64,000 nt of DNA from the NCBI GenBank assembly GCA_008921705.1, contig VFFE01009205.1, positions 1,656,276 through 1,720,275 of the forward strand. The letters are read 5' to 3'. The notes beneath the pieces were generated by a model, which was not told where the DNA came from, searched no databases, and saw nothing but the letters and a program-made list of their open reading frames with translations. The stretch is from Burhinus oedicnemus. Its lineage: Eukaryota; Chordata; Aves; Charadriiformes; Burhinidae. Below are positions 49,203 to 62,200 of this stretch, piece after piece. Both the position numbers and the translations under genes were made by a program. Every line of letters begins with the position of its first letter. Positions within the stretch are counted from its first letter, which is position 1.

Positions 49203-52200
49203 AAAGTAGGAACGTATGTATCAGTCCTGCTTTGGAAACTGCATGCAGGCAAGTTATTTGTTGGACAGTTCTGAATTTGTGATGAGGTAAGAGCCAACAT
49301 GGTGTCTCTTCTTCCACGAAACAGTGGGCCCTTATCTTGCCACAAATTCAGGACAACTATGGCAGGGACATCTCATTTCAATACCTATTACAAAAACCAA
49401 AACCCCACAAAACTAATCTGAACTGTATAATGCATATGAGAAATGACTTTTTATTTTAAATCCCCATCAACACCAACTTAGCCATGTATTTAGCACAGTT
49501 TCAAGAACTGTCACACAATCCCTTCTTCTTAAAACAGTCTTGCCTTCCATATGGATGCTTACAAGACACATGCCAATTAACTAATTGCTAGGTAAGAAAG
49601 AAGTTTTGAGAATTGGACTACAATTTTCCCCTTACATGACTTTTCCTCTCCCAAAGCTTTCCCACGTCTATGAAAAGTGCTGTCACTTACTTGCACAGAC
49701 TATTTTTCTGCAGTCTGTTTGGGCTTTTTGCTCGTCTATAAATTTTAAACCACTACAAATAACCCAAATTTAAAATAGTAATTCTAGAAAACAATAAAAA
49801 AGCCCCAACTAATGAAGTTCAATACATGCGAGAGGGCTATCCTGACCAAAGAGAATTTTCTCAAAGCCTAATCACACACATTAAAGCTATTCATATTTAC
49901 CTGTGTTAACAGGATACCTTTGTGCCTTTGCACAGTCACTGTGCAAATGAGGATGAATACCTGCACTTCAGGCAGTATAATGCCTAAATCAGTTCCTACA
50001 AACTACTGACAACATTGTACAGAGCTTGTTTGCAGTGTAAGGAACACAACTTGGTTGGTAACAGACACTTGGTGTTTGAATGCTGGAAAAAATAACTTCA
50101 TTTTTCTGAGGTGGAGCACCTAAGAAACAACGAGACTACTTCCTGCATACATGTATATGATAAAATCTGTATTTCTTTTAAATGGATTGTTTTATTCTTT
50201 TATTTCTACTACTTTCTGCCTGCTACTTCCCAATGAATCACCTGCCACCTTACGGCCGGATCCCATTATAGGGCTACCATAGCTGAGGCAAGATTTATTA
50301 AAAGAAATTAGTCATATGTATGATTGTGTACAGATGGCCAAAGCAACCTTGGAAAACGAAGTTATCAACTTGAAGTCTGTTTGAGTAATTTGGAGGTCAG
50401 ATTTTGACTTTACAGATGAAGTATACTAAGAAGTCATGAGAATGTTTAGCAGATGATCTGATTAGTTGCAAATGCATACAATTATTTGACACAGAATGTC
50501 CAGCTACAGAAACTTCAGATAACACACCTTGTGTAAAACACAGTTACAAAATGGAGTTTTTATTTAATACAGATCCCTATTCCTCACACCTGCAGGAAAA
50601 AGAAAAAAAAAAAAAGACAAAACCCAAACAACACAAACCCATGTAATGTAATTGGTGCTCTAATACATTCATCCATGCAAGGCCTCTGTAAAGTTGCTAA
50701 CTGACATAAAAAACTTAAGGGTAAGGAGAGGTTAAGGGACTTGCCAAAGTTTGTGTGGAAATTCTGTGACAGCAGCAAGACTTACAGCTCCTAAAACAAA
50801 TGCTACTGTTTTAACATCTGACCACCTTTCTACTATCAGATGCAGACGATTATTCTCTATGTGGATCCCCTTATCAGACAAGCTTCTCAGGGATTTTCCT
50901 GGTATTTACAGACAGCAGATACATTTTGTAATTCGGATGCTGCATATTCTATTTTAAGTTGTGGGAGCAAGTTCATGTCATAGACCTTCTCTGCCCCTCC
51001 CCTGTACAAGACTTCTGCCATCCTATTCTTTTCTCAAATACATCCCTCCCAGCACAGAATCTCAGCACGGTCCTCTCCACTGCTTGAAACTACTGCCAGT
51101 TCCTCTCTCTTCTCTCTGATGCTGCTGTTCTCAGTCCCTGTCCCTACCTCACTGCATGCTTTCTTCTAGACAGCTGAATTACCAGAGCACCACCATCAGA
51201 AACACCGAAAGTCCTGTGCTTGTATAGCCATTGTCAAAAGAAGGGACTAATGGATACATGTATGTATACACACTTAACCAACGTATGTATACTTAACTAA
51301 TTCTACTACTAAACTCATTATCAGAGCACCAGTGAGGTGAGGAGCAGAAGCACTCAGAGAGAAATGACGACTGTATACCCATGTCACTGCAGACTATTAA
51401 GACATAACAAATACAAGGTAGAAAGAAAGGAAACGAATTCTTAGCCAGTCCTTACTGAAAGGAGTAGGGACTAAAGGGCCCCAAACTTATTACTTCTAGG
51501 TAAAGTACTTCCCAGGAAAACACAAACCACAATGGAAAATGCTCTCAGAATTAGCAAGAGGGGGTTATATCATCTTTTCTATCTTTCAAGTGTTCTTCTT
51601 GAACATTTTAGACAGTTGTCTTTTTGTCATCTCTTTCATGAAGCAGACAAAAGGTACAGTGGGGTTTAAAGCACTGGCAAAAGCTTTGATATTCTAAACA
51701 CCACTAATATCTACAAAAGTGAAATGGACTTGTGCCATTAGTTTTCTTAACTACCATAAAGAACTAAAGAATTTTCTTTTTTAACCAAATTACAGCGCAA
51801 TTTTCAATAGCACTAAAATGCTTTTCCCCCATTTCCAATTCTACTTGTATCCACCTGCACACAATGCTCCAAAATGAGAAAACCTAACCAAACTAATTCT
51901 ACTGTAGGTCTGTCAACAAAACGCACCAGGAAGATATGTCTCCTTCCCCAAGAAATTATGGGTCAATGGAATACTACTTTCATAACAGAAAGCTAGAGGG
52001 ATGATCTGTCCCTAATTAAGAAATATTTTTAGTTTTTAAACAAGAAAAGTGTGCACAAACAAAACACAGAACGAATTAAAAGGCTAAACTAAAAAAAAAA
52101 AAGAAAAGATAATATGTCTGGGATTTGCCAAACTTCATGATCAAAGTTTGGTAACAACAAATATGTTTCTGGGGTTCGAAGTCTCAATAATCAAGGAATA

Positions 52201-55200
52201 TGGCATTTGGATTAAATGTGGAATCAAGAAAAAAAAGAAGGGGGTTAAAAAACTCCAACACATTCAAGATGCTAGAGAGCAAATAGGGTTCAAGTTAGTT
52301 TGTGGAAATAGAAGCAGATTAAATATCTAGAAATAGTTTAATGAGCCAGTATATACATGTGGAAGTGTTTCCATTAAATACTTATCTTTAACCACAAGCC
52401 AACCTCTGCAATGTGTGCACCCTACTTCTAGTTGGTTATGAAAATAATTTTTTGATGCTTCTTGAAGTATAATTTGCTGGTGGGGAGGGGTATAAGATTC
52501 CAAGTTCATCTTCATGCTGTTTTAAAACCCTAACCTTCAAGCAAGAGCTTGATCTATGGGAAACAGCTGCAGAAAAGTAAATCTCCCTTTGAAAAAGTCC
52601 AGAACGTATTTTTGTTAAGTATGTTTTGAAGTCATGGTAGGAAAATTAGTGAAAATTGTAAATCTGCTTGCAAATCTGGTCGTGTCTAACTCAAAAGATT
52701 AGGGGAAAGATTCCAATTTAATAGTAAGACCATGACAACCCTAGTTAAGCATGCTCTAGGACAGAGCAGATGGGGCCCTTTGCTCACCTCCACGCGTTTT
52801 GGATTTATTGCATGCACCCAACACGTTTCATATTAGACATCCCTTGACTGTGTACTTGAGACAGCAGGGTTCAGTATGCACTTCCTCTGCAGACCAATAT
52901 ATTATTCTAAATTGAGCTAAAGTGTTTCCGCTTCATGAGTGATATAAAGTTCAGATTTGAGTTTTTAGGCAGCAGATTTGCAGTCATTCACCAGATCTTT
53001 TTCTTTCACATTAGGAAAAGTAAGCCTTGAGAACAAAAATAAAATCCATCTTACTGCAAGTAATTTTGGATTTTGTTGGGTTTTCTTTAAATAAAATACA
53101 TTTATGTTATTGTAATAGCTTACGTGAAGGATGGATTTGATCACCTTATGTTTAGTACTAACATATATTTAAATTATGGCTTATGATTTCATCTGAAGAG
53201 GACTGCTGAGAATGCAGGTGTAAATTTATATTTTAAGACTGCATTTTACTAAAATTCTTACCCAGAATAACAAAATCGTTTTATAGAGCCAATGAAGAGA
53301 GGAACATAAACATTACTAAATGTCTACTAGAAATGCTAAAAAACACCCCCAATCTTTTTGTTACTTTGATACACCCATTGATCAGGATTTACAAGTTACT
53401 GTAATTGCACATTACTATTAGAAATATCAAATTACCACATTTTCTTATCTAAGATTTGTGTGTACAATACTAGGAAATAGCTGAGGTGTTACAGGCATAG
53501 GAATTGATAGGACCTGACTTTTTAATTATAAGCAACATACTGAATTTGACATTTCAGTATTTCACAACATTCATATAAAGCAGTGAGCACTATACCATTT
53601 CAACAACTGGAAGAACAGACCTACAGAGTTGCCGAGTTTTTTGCTAGTTGGATGAGTCAATGGTAGTCAGAAAAAGTACACAGTCCTACCAATCAGTCCC
53701 TGTACATCAACAGCTGCTACTAGCTGCAGTACTCTTAAAGTTGTATTTTCTAGATGCCTTGCATACTGCTGCCACTGCTTTTAAAATAATAATGACAGCA
53801 AGAAGATTCTGCTTACTGAAATGAGGTTCTAGAACATATGATGTAAAAAGGCACAAGATAAATGAATCTAAAATTTGCTTCTTTATTGTCAAGTTACTTC
53901 TTATACAAAGTTTTCCTATTTTATCTGTCAGATAACCTCAAGATGCCGCCTCTTAAAAGTCAGTTAAAAAAAATCCGAACAGTAAAAAATACAGGAAAAC
54001 TGTATATACTCACTTATATTGTCTTTTCCTTCAAGTGAAAATGATAAAGGCAGTTCTGCTGTACATAGAAACCTAATAAAAGGGCCAGTTTGAGAATACT
54101 CTCTCACACTGTATACAATAATATTTTTTTAAAAAGTAAATGAGAAAAAAAAAATACAAAGGCTATGGAAATGCAGGAGATTATCAAATACCTGGCCTGC
54201 AGAGCTCAAATCTGTAGCTCTTCACAAAGTATTAGTAAGAAAGTGATTTACACATCATCTTCAAAAGAACATTTAATATATCCTTTGCTTCCATCTAAAC
54301 ATGACCATGATGTTGTGTGTTAAATAAATTAACTTGCTGACCCATCCTTCATATAGCATCCCTGATAATACTTTAGTTACTGTTTAAAAATTCCACTGGG
54401 GAATAAAAAATGTCCTTATGATCTCAGTCAACTACAATCTACACTATTTTGCAACAAAAATACTGAAGTTAGACCCCTCCTTTTATTACTTGCCCTCTGA
54501 ATCTGTTGCCCAGCAAAGCTGTGTATGCACAATCTTTCCAGTCAGGAAGGATTAGATAACTTTACTTCATACCCAAACTGCTATTGCATAAAAAGGGACT
54601 AGTAATTCCCTTTCAAGGAATGTTTAGCTGCCACTTAAACTTCCCTTTCATATAAGAAATGTCTCAGTTTCCCTCCAGGCTGCTACTCTATATCTTCACA
54701 AATACAGAAAAGGGAAGCACATCCACACCACTGTGCCAAAGGATCTCACATCTTAACACTTGATCTGTTCATATCTGAACATACTTAAGAGCACAGACAG
54801 TCCAGTTCTTTTACACAAGATAATACACTGATGACAGCACACAGGATTTGATGAGGTAACTAAGAACAAGGAACGGTGAAGGTTTTTTAAGATTGCCCCA
54901 CAAATGTGTTGCTTGTAGTAAGTAAACTGTTTTCACATTTGTTGGAAGACAAAAGTGAAAAGACCATTCAGTCCAATAAGCTGGCAGTGCGACAGGTCAT
55001 TCCAGGGATGTTCCATGGTGTCTACCTTCCAAGTCAGATACATAAACAGGGAACACTGCAAGTGCTCTCACTCTTCAAAGACCATGTCTGTCAAGCCAAG
55101 CCACTAAACAGGCAAACATGTGATGTCAGAAGCATTGTTCATGTTTTGAGTTGTGTGATTTATAACTAAATTTGTTTAAACAAAAATGATAACTAAGAGA

Positions 55201-56081
55201 AACACAAGCCAAAACAGAAAGCAACAGATTTTGTGGCAACAAACCTTAGCCACAGTTCTTGCCTCGTTTCTTTCAATGGAAAAACATTAGTGTGTGAGCT
55301 CATCTGCTCAAGTAAATGAACTCAATTTAATTTTCTTTTTTTAATCCTCCACACTTGAGACATTAAGACTCACTCTTGGAGTACGACAGCTTTGTTCATT
55401 ATGATCTTACTATAATCCCGCTACTAGAAAATAGTACATTTGAATATACACATGGAAAAGCGTAGCAGGAGGAGAGAAGTGTCATGTCTAAAAGTGGAGA
55501 CCAATAAAACATCCACAGATTGGCATAATGGTTGACACTTCAAGAACCATGGTACCAAAAAACTTTAAGACTGCTACAGCCACAGGTTACGTAATACATA
55601 ACCAGTCTATAAGCCAAACCCAAAACCAGGAATTTTTTTTGTTGAACATAACAGACAGAGATGTTCACAGTTGCTTACTAAAACTGCATTATGAACAGAA
55701 AAAGGAATCAGCATCTACAAATACAAGGATGGGACAGATACAGCTCAACTTCTCACAAGATCCAGGGAAATTCTGCTTACAGCCTGAAGCCTGACTTGGA
55801 CTAGCAATTCTGACTGCACAACAGACAGAAAAGGCTCAAAAAGAGGATTTTCCTTTTTTAGCTGTGAACTGAAAGAAACATTAGGGGAAGAAAAAAAAGT
55901 TCCCCAAAATACTCTGGAAGTGGGCAGGGTAAGAGGAATTTTTTATACACACTAGCCAGATCTTGGGCTTTCTAAATAAGAAAAGTCCTAACTGAAAGGA
56001 AGGCATGATAATTTCTATTAAAATAAGTGTAATTTTCTCTGTTTTAACAGAAAGTTCACCTTCTTAACCCTTGAAAATTAC

Positions 56082-56225
56082 CAAGCATCAAGTAGAAGTC
56101 TCCTTGGTGAAGTGGTATTGCTAATCCAGGTGTCTCTATGTCCCATGCTACCTTCAAGCCTACATGCCAAACAGCTGGGTCTCGTCCCTTCAGGTTTTGT
56201 TCATTACTTTCTTCCACGGCTGAAC
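56082..56225 (-). CDS. FTO: FTO exon 4 (catalytic jelly-roll part, human residues 251-299)
   Basis: A 144-bp exon read on the minus strand. The acceptor is a T-rich tract ending TAAAG and the donor is G|gtaatt, which is weak at its last positions. It carries two bases completing a codon, 47 full codons, and one base that joins the next exon. It reads [18 protein letters not shown], then [17 protein letters not shown], the FTO-specific double-stranded beta-helix segment. The tyrosine matching human Y295, which contacts 2-oxoglutarate and substrate, is kept in DFYLML. The stretch before GRDP ([12 protein letters not shown]) is less acidic than the human loop but has exactly the same length. The last base plus the first two of exon 5 form the Asp codon equivalent to D299. 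The identification rests on a strong family match. Confidence 0.97.
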
Positions 56226-59181
56226 CTTTAAAAAAAGAGAGTGAAAAACACCACAAAGACAACAGACAAGGTGAGAACCATAAAATACAAAGTCTGGTCT
56301 AACAATACAGACTTAACGATATCCCACACTGGTAAAATCTTAACAGGCTTAAATTTTCTATAATCCCCCCTTGGTATAATCCCCATCTCCAAACTCAAAA
56401 GTATGTAATAGGTGAAAAAAGCCATCTGAGATCAAGAATCTTTTGCAACTAACTTTACTAAGATGACAACTTCATGTTAACTACAAAGTAAAGGCAAATC
56501 AAGGCAAAGGTTGTAATGGACTCAAGTTTTTCTGAAGTTCTCAAGTAAATGTATGGGAGTTTTGGTTAATCTTCACTCATTTTTTTATTATTTTTTACAT
56601 TACTAAAACTATAAGCATAGAAGAAAAAAGCAAAAATGCAGCAACACTGATATAAAAATAGCTAACTTCTGAAAAAATTTCAAGTCATAAACTGCCAAAG
56701 CATTTTATGAACAATTTCATTTGTTTACGTCCTTGCAATTTCACCAAATCATAAACTGAGGCAAAGTAAGGTGAAATAATGGGCCCCAAACACAATCTAG
56801 ACAAACAAATTTGAGCGAATCTTGGAATCATATCTGTTATTCTTTTCTCAGAATTATTAGTCAAACATGCTAGATAACATGTGCAAGAGCCAACGAAGCT
56901 TCAATACATTTGTCACAACATTTTTCTTATCATTAAGCAACATGAATGTGTTGAGCTTGGGGAAAAAATAATCCACTGCATAGAAATAGTATTTAGAGCT
57001 TAATCCCTCAGAACTATTTTCATAAGCTTACTTCACTGCAGTATAAATTGAAAGATACAGTCAGCATTTATAACAAGGTATTTGGGAGCTATGCTATAAC
57101 AGTTTTATGGCTAAAGTAGCAGAGCATTTTGACAGGGGGAGGATGAAGTTTTAATAAGCAGTTGGCACAGAACAGCAGTGAACAGTTAGAAATCATCAAC
57201 TACATAACACGCCTCATTATTGTTTATAAGTTAGTAACTGTATGTGTCCATTTCACTGTCCATTTCAAATGTGCTTTCATGTAATAATTTTTAAAACTTT
57301 TGTTGTCATTTAATTACAGAATAAAAATACTAAAATGAAGCTTTATAACTCTTATTATAATATGCACACATAAAAAGTGACCTTGAACTCACATTTTCAG
57401 AATATTCAAGTCATTCATCTCACATGGTTACTGCAATGTTTGTTTAGTTGGGAGTAGCCTTTAATAATTAATATTAATGTCTCTTAAGACCACAGAAAAC
57501 TGTCTTAATTTTCTCTGTCAATTAAATTTTTCCTAAATTCAGGAAGCAGAGAGCCAAAAATCTTTTAAAACGTCAATCTAAAGTTCTTAGTTACAACTCC
57601 TTGTGTAAATTCAGTCCCCGTATTCCCTCCCTTCACTGCTGCAGTTCTCATCCAGCTGAAGCTTTGTCTCAGGAGCAGCTCTAGGCCTTTCTATCAGGGA
57701 GCACACAAATGAGAAAACAAGAGCTAGCAAATACTCAGAAAAATCAATACTGAAGTCTTCAAGGGGCCTTCATATTTTCTGCCCTGTTCAGATAAATTGT
57801 AACTTAATTTAAGAAAAATGTTTTCTGAAAACTGCAAATAGGATGGCTTTCAAGGCATTTTTAATGCAATATATCATGGATATTATAAAGAGAGGTAACC
57901 TTTCTGGGTTAACTCTCTCTGTTATGCTGCTTTCCCATTCACTTTGGCAGCAGCACTGTTCACAATATGGCACCAATAAAATATAGAACTACAATCAGAG
58001 ACAGCAATTTCAATCAAAGTTTCCTGGGGTCTCCTCATAAATCCAGCACCTTTGGAATGTGCTCGTTAAAATGACTTATTTTTTGCAGTTTGATAAATTT
58101 TTTATTGCTTAAGTACAGAGTTCAAATGTAGCTCACAGTCTCCTTTTCTCTATATTCTCAATTATTGCACCTTACAATTATCAGCAGCAATTGAAACTGA
58201 TTGCTCCTACCATATTATTTCGGTAACAAATGGAAGCAAGCTGCTACTAGCTTTTAAATGCAAACTATTCTGAAAGTGAGAGCAAGAGAAAAAAAAAAAA
58301 AAGACACCTTAACATCTGAGGTATATCTCTAGGTAGCACTGACAAACTTTTACATAAAAAGTTGTTATTAAATTCTGTATGTCACACCTCAAGCACGACT
58401 GAATGCTGCATATTCATTGATATAATTACAGTTCCCATTTAAGTGAAAACATTTGGATGCATCTAAATCATAGGTATTTGAGAGTAAACCACGTGGATCG
58501 CGCACATGCACAGCATCTTAAGAGCATGTATTTATTTTGGAGTAGACCATACAGAAATGGTCAAATGTAGCAGTATTTAATGGAAATATAATAAAACCAT
58601 CTGCAAATTCAAATTCTCTTCATTAAAGATTTATAGAATTTGGCCTACATGAACCCTTTACACTCGCATCCCAAATGAAATGGTGCAACCAGGTAACAAG
58701 CTTACCACAACATAACAACAATACCTCATCAAACCTGTAATTAAGGTAGAACCATGAAACAGTGAATGTAGCTGCAGAAAATTGGCCATAACATTATGCT
58801 TATAACTAGACAGCTCAAATTTCAGAGATGTTCCTGCTCTAAAAACCGATCTTATCAGATTAGGTTCAGAACGACATAAAACTTGTTTTCCTGGATCTAG
58901 TTTGGTTATTGTTCCACAGCACAAAACCAAAAAGTAGCCTTGAAAGGTTTTGCTATTCAGCACCAAAATCTTCAAGAAGAGTTTGAGAGATTTTGGCACT
59001 CTAAAACCTAAATGTTCTCTATTCAAGTCAAATTGTAATGCCAAACTATATCCTAAATGTACTCTTAAATCAAACATAATTTCTTAGACGATCGGATCAC
59101 TGCCAACACATTGCTAAAAACAAGCAGGACTGTAAACATCCACTTGGTCGCTAAATCCAACTGACCACTATTACATAGATA

Positions 59182-59201
59182 NNNNNNNNNNNNNNNNNNN
59201 N
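59182..59201. other. assembly gap (20 N)
   Basis: Short unresolved stretch immediately before an A-rich/T38 homopolymer pair. Confidence 1.
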
Positions 59202-59217
59202 AGAAAACAAAAAAAAA

Positions 59218-59219
<2 letters not shown>

Positions 59220-59257
<38 letters not shown>
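59220..59257. repeat. poly(T), 38 T, preceded by A10-G
   Basis: Ten A, G, then 38 T, mirroring the A-G-T structure at the edge of the larger gap at 7298-7343. Confidence 0.9.
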
Positions 59258-59260
<3 letters not shown>

Positions 59261-62200
59261 GATTGATTGATTTTTTCAAGAATTTAAAAGGATTTGAGCA
59301 TGTGAAATGCATACATTATTACTGTCTTCCATAGCAATTTATGTATGTTATATGCAAAAAGTGAAAGAAGCAGGTCATGCTTTGCTTTTCAGCAGCTGGT
59401 AGGAAAGAATGAGTATCTACCCACAGCTATTTCTTCTGCCTTATTACTGAAAAGCCACAGCATAAGGGGTTAATTAAACTGTACTAACATTTTAACTTTC
59501 ACTTGCAACTGACATTCACAAAAACAAAAACTGGAAGCTTTGCCAACGTTGTTCCTATCAATTCACATTTGGAATACTGTGTCCAAATATATCAAGAACA
59601 AAAGCATCAAAATAAGAACAAAGAATATTCTATCATCCCTTCATTCTTGAAGGGGAGACTTTATTTGATCAAATCAGTATCAGTGAGAGCATGGCTAAAA
59701 AAAACCAAAACACCACAACAGCTTTAATTCAAATTACGATTTCTTCTTAGAAAACCAGGATTCAAATCTACTATTACAAGAGTAATTGGATCATTAAAAA
59801 ATTGTGATTCTCTCAGAAAATAATTCCAACTGGACAGAACCTACAAGTTGCAGATGTGACCACTCACATACTCATTCTTAAGTAGTCATATATATCTTTC
59901 TACATAACATTTCTGTTCTTTCAACAAGCAATATTTCTACTACGTTACTGACACTACAGACCATTTAATATAATTGTTCTCATCCTGTACAAATGTCTAC
60001 TCCATGACTTTTACCCATTAAGCAGTATATAAAGAGGATTATTTGTCAACTACAAATTCAGATTGACTTCAATTCTGAACAACTTTTGTAGTTTCAGGAT
60101 TTTTTTTTAACCTAGTGAGGAAAAATACATCTATAGTGAATCTCAATCATTTTTATTCACAATTACTGCAGAAATGAAATAGCAGTCATTAGGTTTAGTG
60201 CTAGGATATCTCTTCTAACATCACAGTGTGAAAAAACACAAACAGCATTTTACAAAAGAAACAAGCATAAAAGCTCCTTCAAGATTAGTCATTACTGCAT
60301 CTAACTGTAAGTTTGTTAAACCTTTCAATATTACCTTGTCAGCAGAGCCAGTTGTTTAGTACCTCAGGAGATTTATACAGCAAGTAGGTCTAACAGTAAG
60401 ATGACAGACAACATGCTGTAAAGAATCTAGAGAAAACTACTTATCTAACCTCGAACATAGTCTCTTATCTGGGAAATCCAGGTAAGGGAAAGATGGACAC
60501 TTCCAGTGACTAGATTATCTTCCATCTCCTGTAAATTGGGAACTGAAACAAGTCTCTACTTCAAAGAACATCTTTAGAACCAATTAGTGCTCTGCTAAGC
60601 AATAAAACTTTCTACAAAACTTACAAAGACCTGAGGGAAAACTGTTCATTAGGAAATTTTCATGGATAAAATCCAATTTTTGAAAATGCCCTTATTCTAT
60701 CAGTATTTGGATTGCAATTCACTTTAAATAGAGCAGGAAATAAAAATGGGTTATTAGCTTACTATATTAAAATCCTGAACAATTTTTTACCTTAATGCTC
60801 TCATGTGATAGAATATTTGTAAGCTAATGTGTTATTAAAAATCCTAAATTGGTCAAAATTTGGAATTCCTGTTCCATGGTAAATTCTGAAAAGTAAATGA
60901 ATTCTGAATAGTGTTAATGGCAGTATAATTGAACACACATTCTCTAATGTATTCAGCTCTGCATATGCACCATGACTGCCACTCATGCACTTTCATGAAG
61001 TATACACATTAAAAGGAAATTTCCCAAATTTTTATGAGGGCCTATTCTTCTCACTTGATAACCTTGATAACTACCTTTAGCCTAGTATAATGCATTTTAT
61101 TTTAATGTAAATAAAAGCAAATACTATTCAGATGAGCATTAAGCAAAATACCTATCTTATTTTGTTGTCATAAATGTACCTCATTTGACGTTGCTTTGAA
61201 ACAGTTTGACACTGGAAATAAGAAAATAAACAGTAATACTAATTAGAATATCAGCTTGTTCCAATACCATTATGCTGGCTCTCAAATTTATTTTCTGGCA
61301 TATTAAAAACTGCTTCTACTCCAATTAATACTAAATGAAGTTTCAAACATTAAATTTTCATTATGACATCAAACACTGAACAAGTGAACAAGAAAATAAA
61401 GTTGTTTCAATTACAGTAGTATCTGTTTTAATACTATTTATTCAAATACGTAGGTACCAAACAAATAGTGATATAAAAATGCAAATGAAAGTAAAAAGAA
61501 AACCGCATAATCTGAGTTGTGCATCTCTAAACAGTGTGACAAACAGCTGCCATAATGCAGTAAGATTGCTTGACTCGTAGGGCTCCTACTGTTCAAACTG
61601 AAAACCTGGGGATTCTGCATTTGTGGCAGGATAGATTGGTACCAGCCATGAAGCTCTGGAAGCCCTAGCTTTCCTGTGCTAACGTGCTGCCACAGATCCT
61701 CAGTGTTTGGAGTACCACAGAGACCAGTGAGAATTTGAGGAATGGAAAGCGGACAAAAACAATGCACAAGACCTAGCAGAAAAGAGAATCAGGCTAGTTT
61801 TAACAAAAATCAACATGCTTAATTTATGTTTGAAATTCCCACATAATCAGTTTTTTCTCCCAGAGAATTACTAATTCATCTAACTGAAATCTTCTAAGGA
61901 AAAAATGTTCCATCAAAAAATTTCTGAGCACCTCTACTCTTCTTATTATGTATTCGATAATGATACTGTGATAGTCTTTATACACTACGGTGAGAATTCA
62001 ATTCTAACTCAATACTAAATGAATCAATAGAGTAAGTACTAATAAAAGATATTGATGTAAAAAGCAAATATACTTATGGAAAATAGGAAGAGGAGTCAAG
62101 ATACAATTCTACAAAGATTTAACAATCTTCAAAAAGATGTGGAGCTTCTTCATGCTTCACAGCTATGGAGAGCTTGGTAAGAGATATAGTGAATATTGAC

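Larger units (their letters stand above)
46892..56081 (-). other. FTO: FTO intron 4 (about 9.2 kb)
   Basis: Phase 1 intron splitting the Asp299-equivalent codon. It holds the 45-bp-arm hairpin (47748-47864) and the solo LTR (48613-49197). Pyrimidine-rich sequence lies around 50980-51180. The rest shows only AT-rich unique sequence and chance short frames. Confidence 0.9.

Noticed and set aside
48562..49345. Several short open frames around 48.6-49.3 kb
   Set aside because: They lie in or across the solo LTR, which carries no viral genes.
49908..49945. Minus-strand exon-like 38-bp segment with a good acceptor and gtaaat donor
   Set aside because: I first placed it before exon 5, but exon 4 joins exon 5 directly with the Asp codon split G|AT, exactly as in human FTO. 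A 38-bp insertion would break the frame.
52792..52840. Minus-strand GTGGAG|gtgagc donor-like site with a short open stretch upstream
   Set aside because: No AG acceptor lies between the upstream in-frame stop and the donor.
58658..59077. 139-codon minus-strand open frame
   Set aside because: No recognised domain, no splice context, not part of FTO exon 3; consistent with a chance frame in intron 3.
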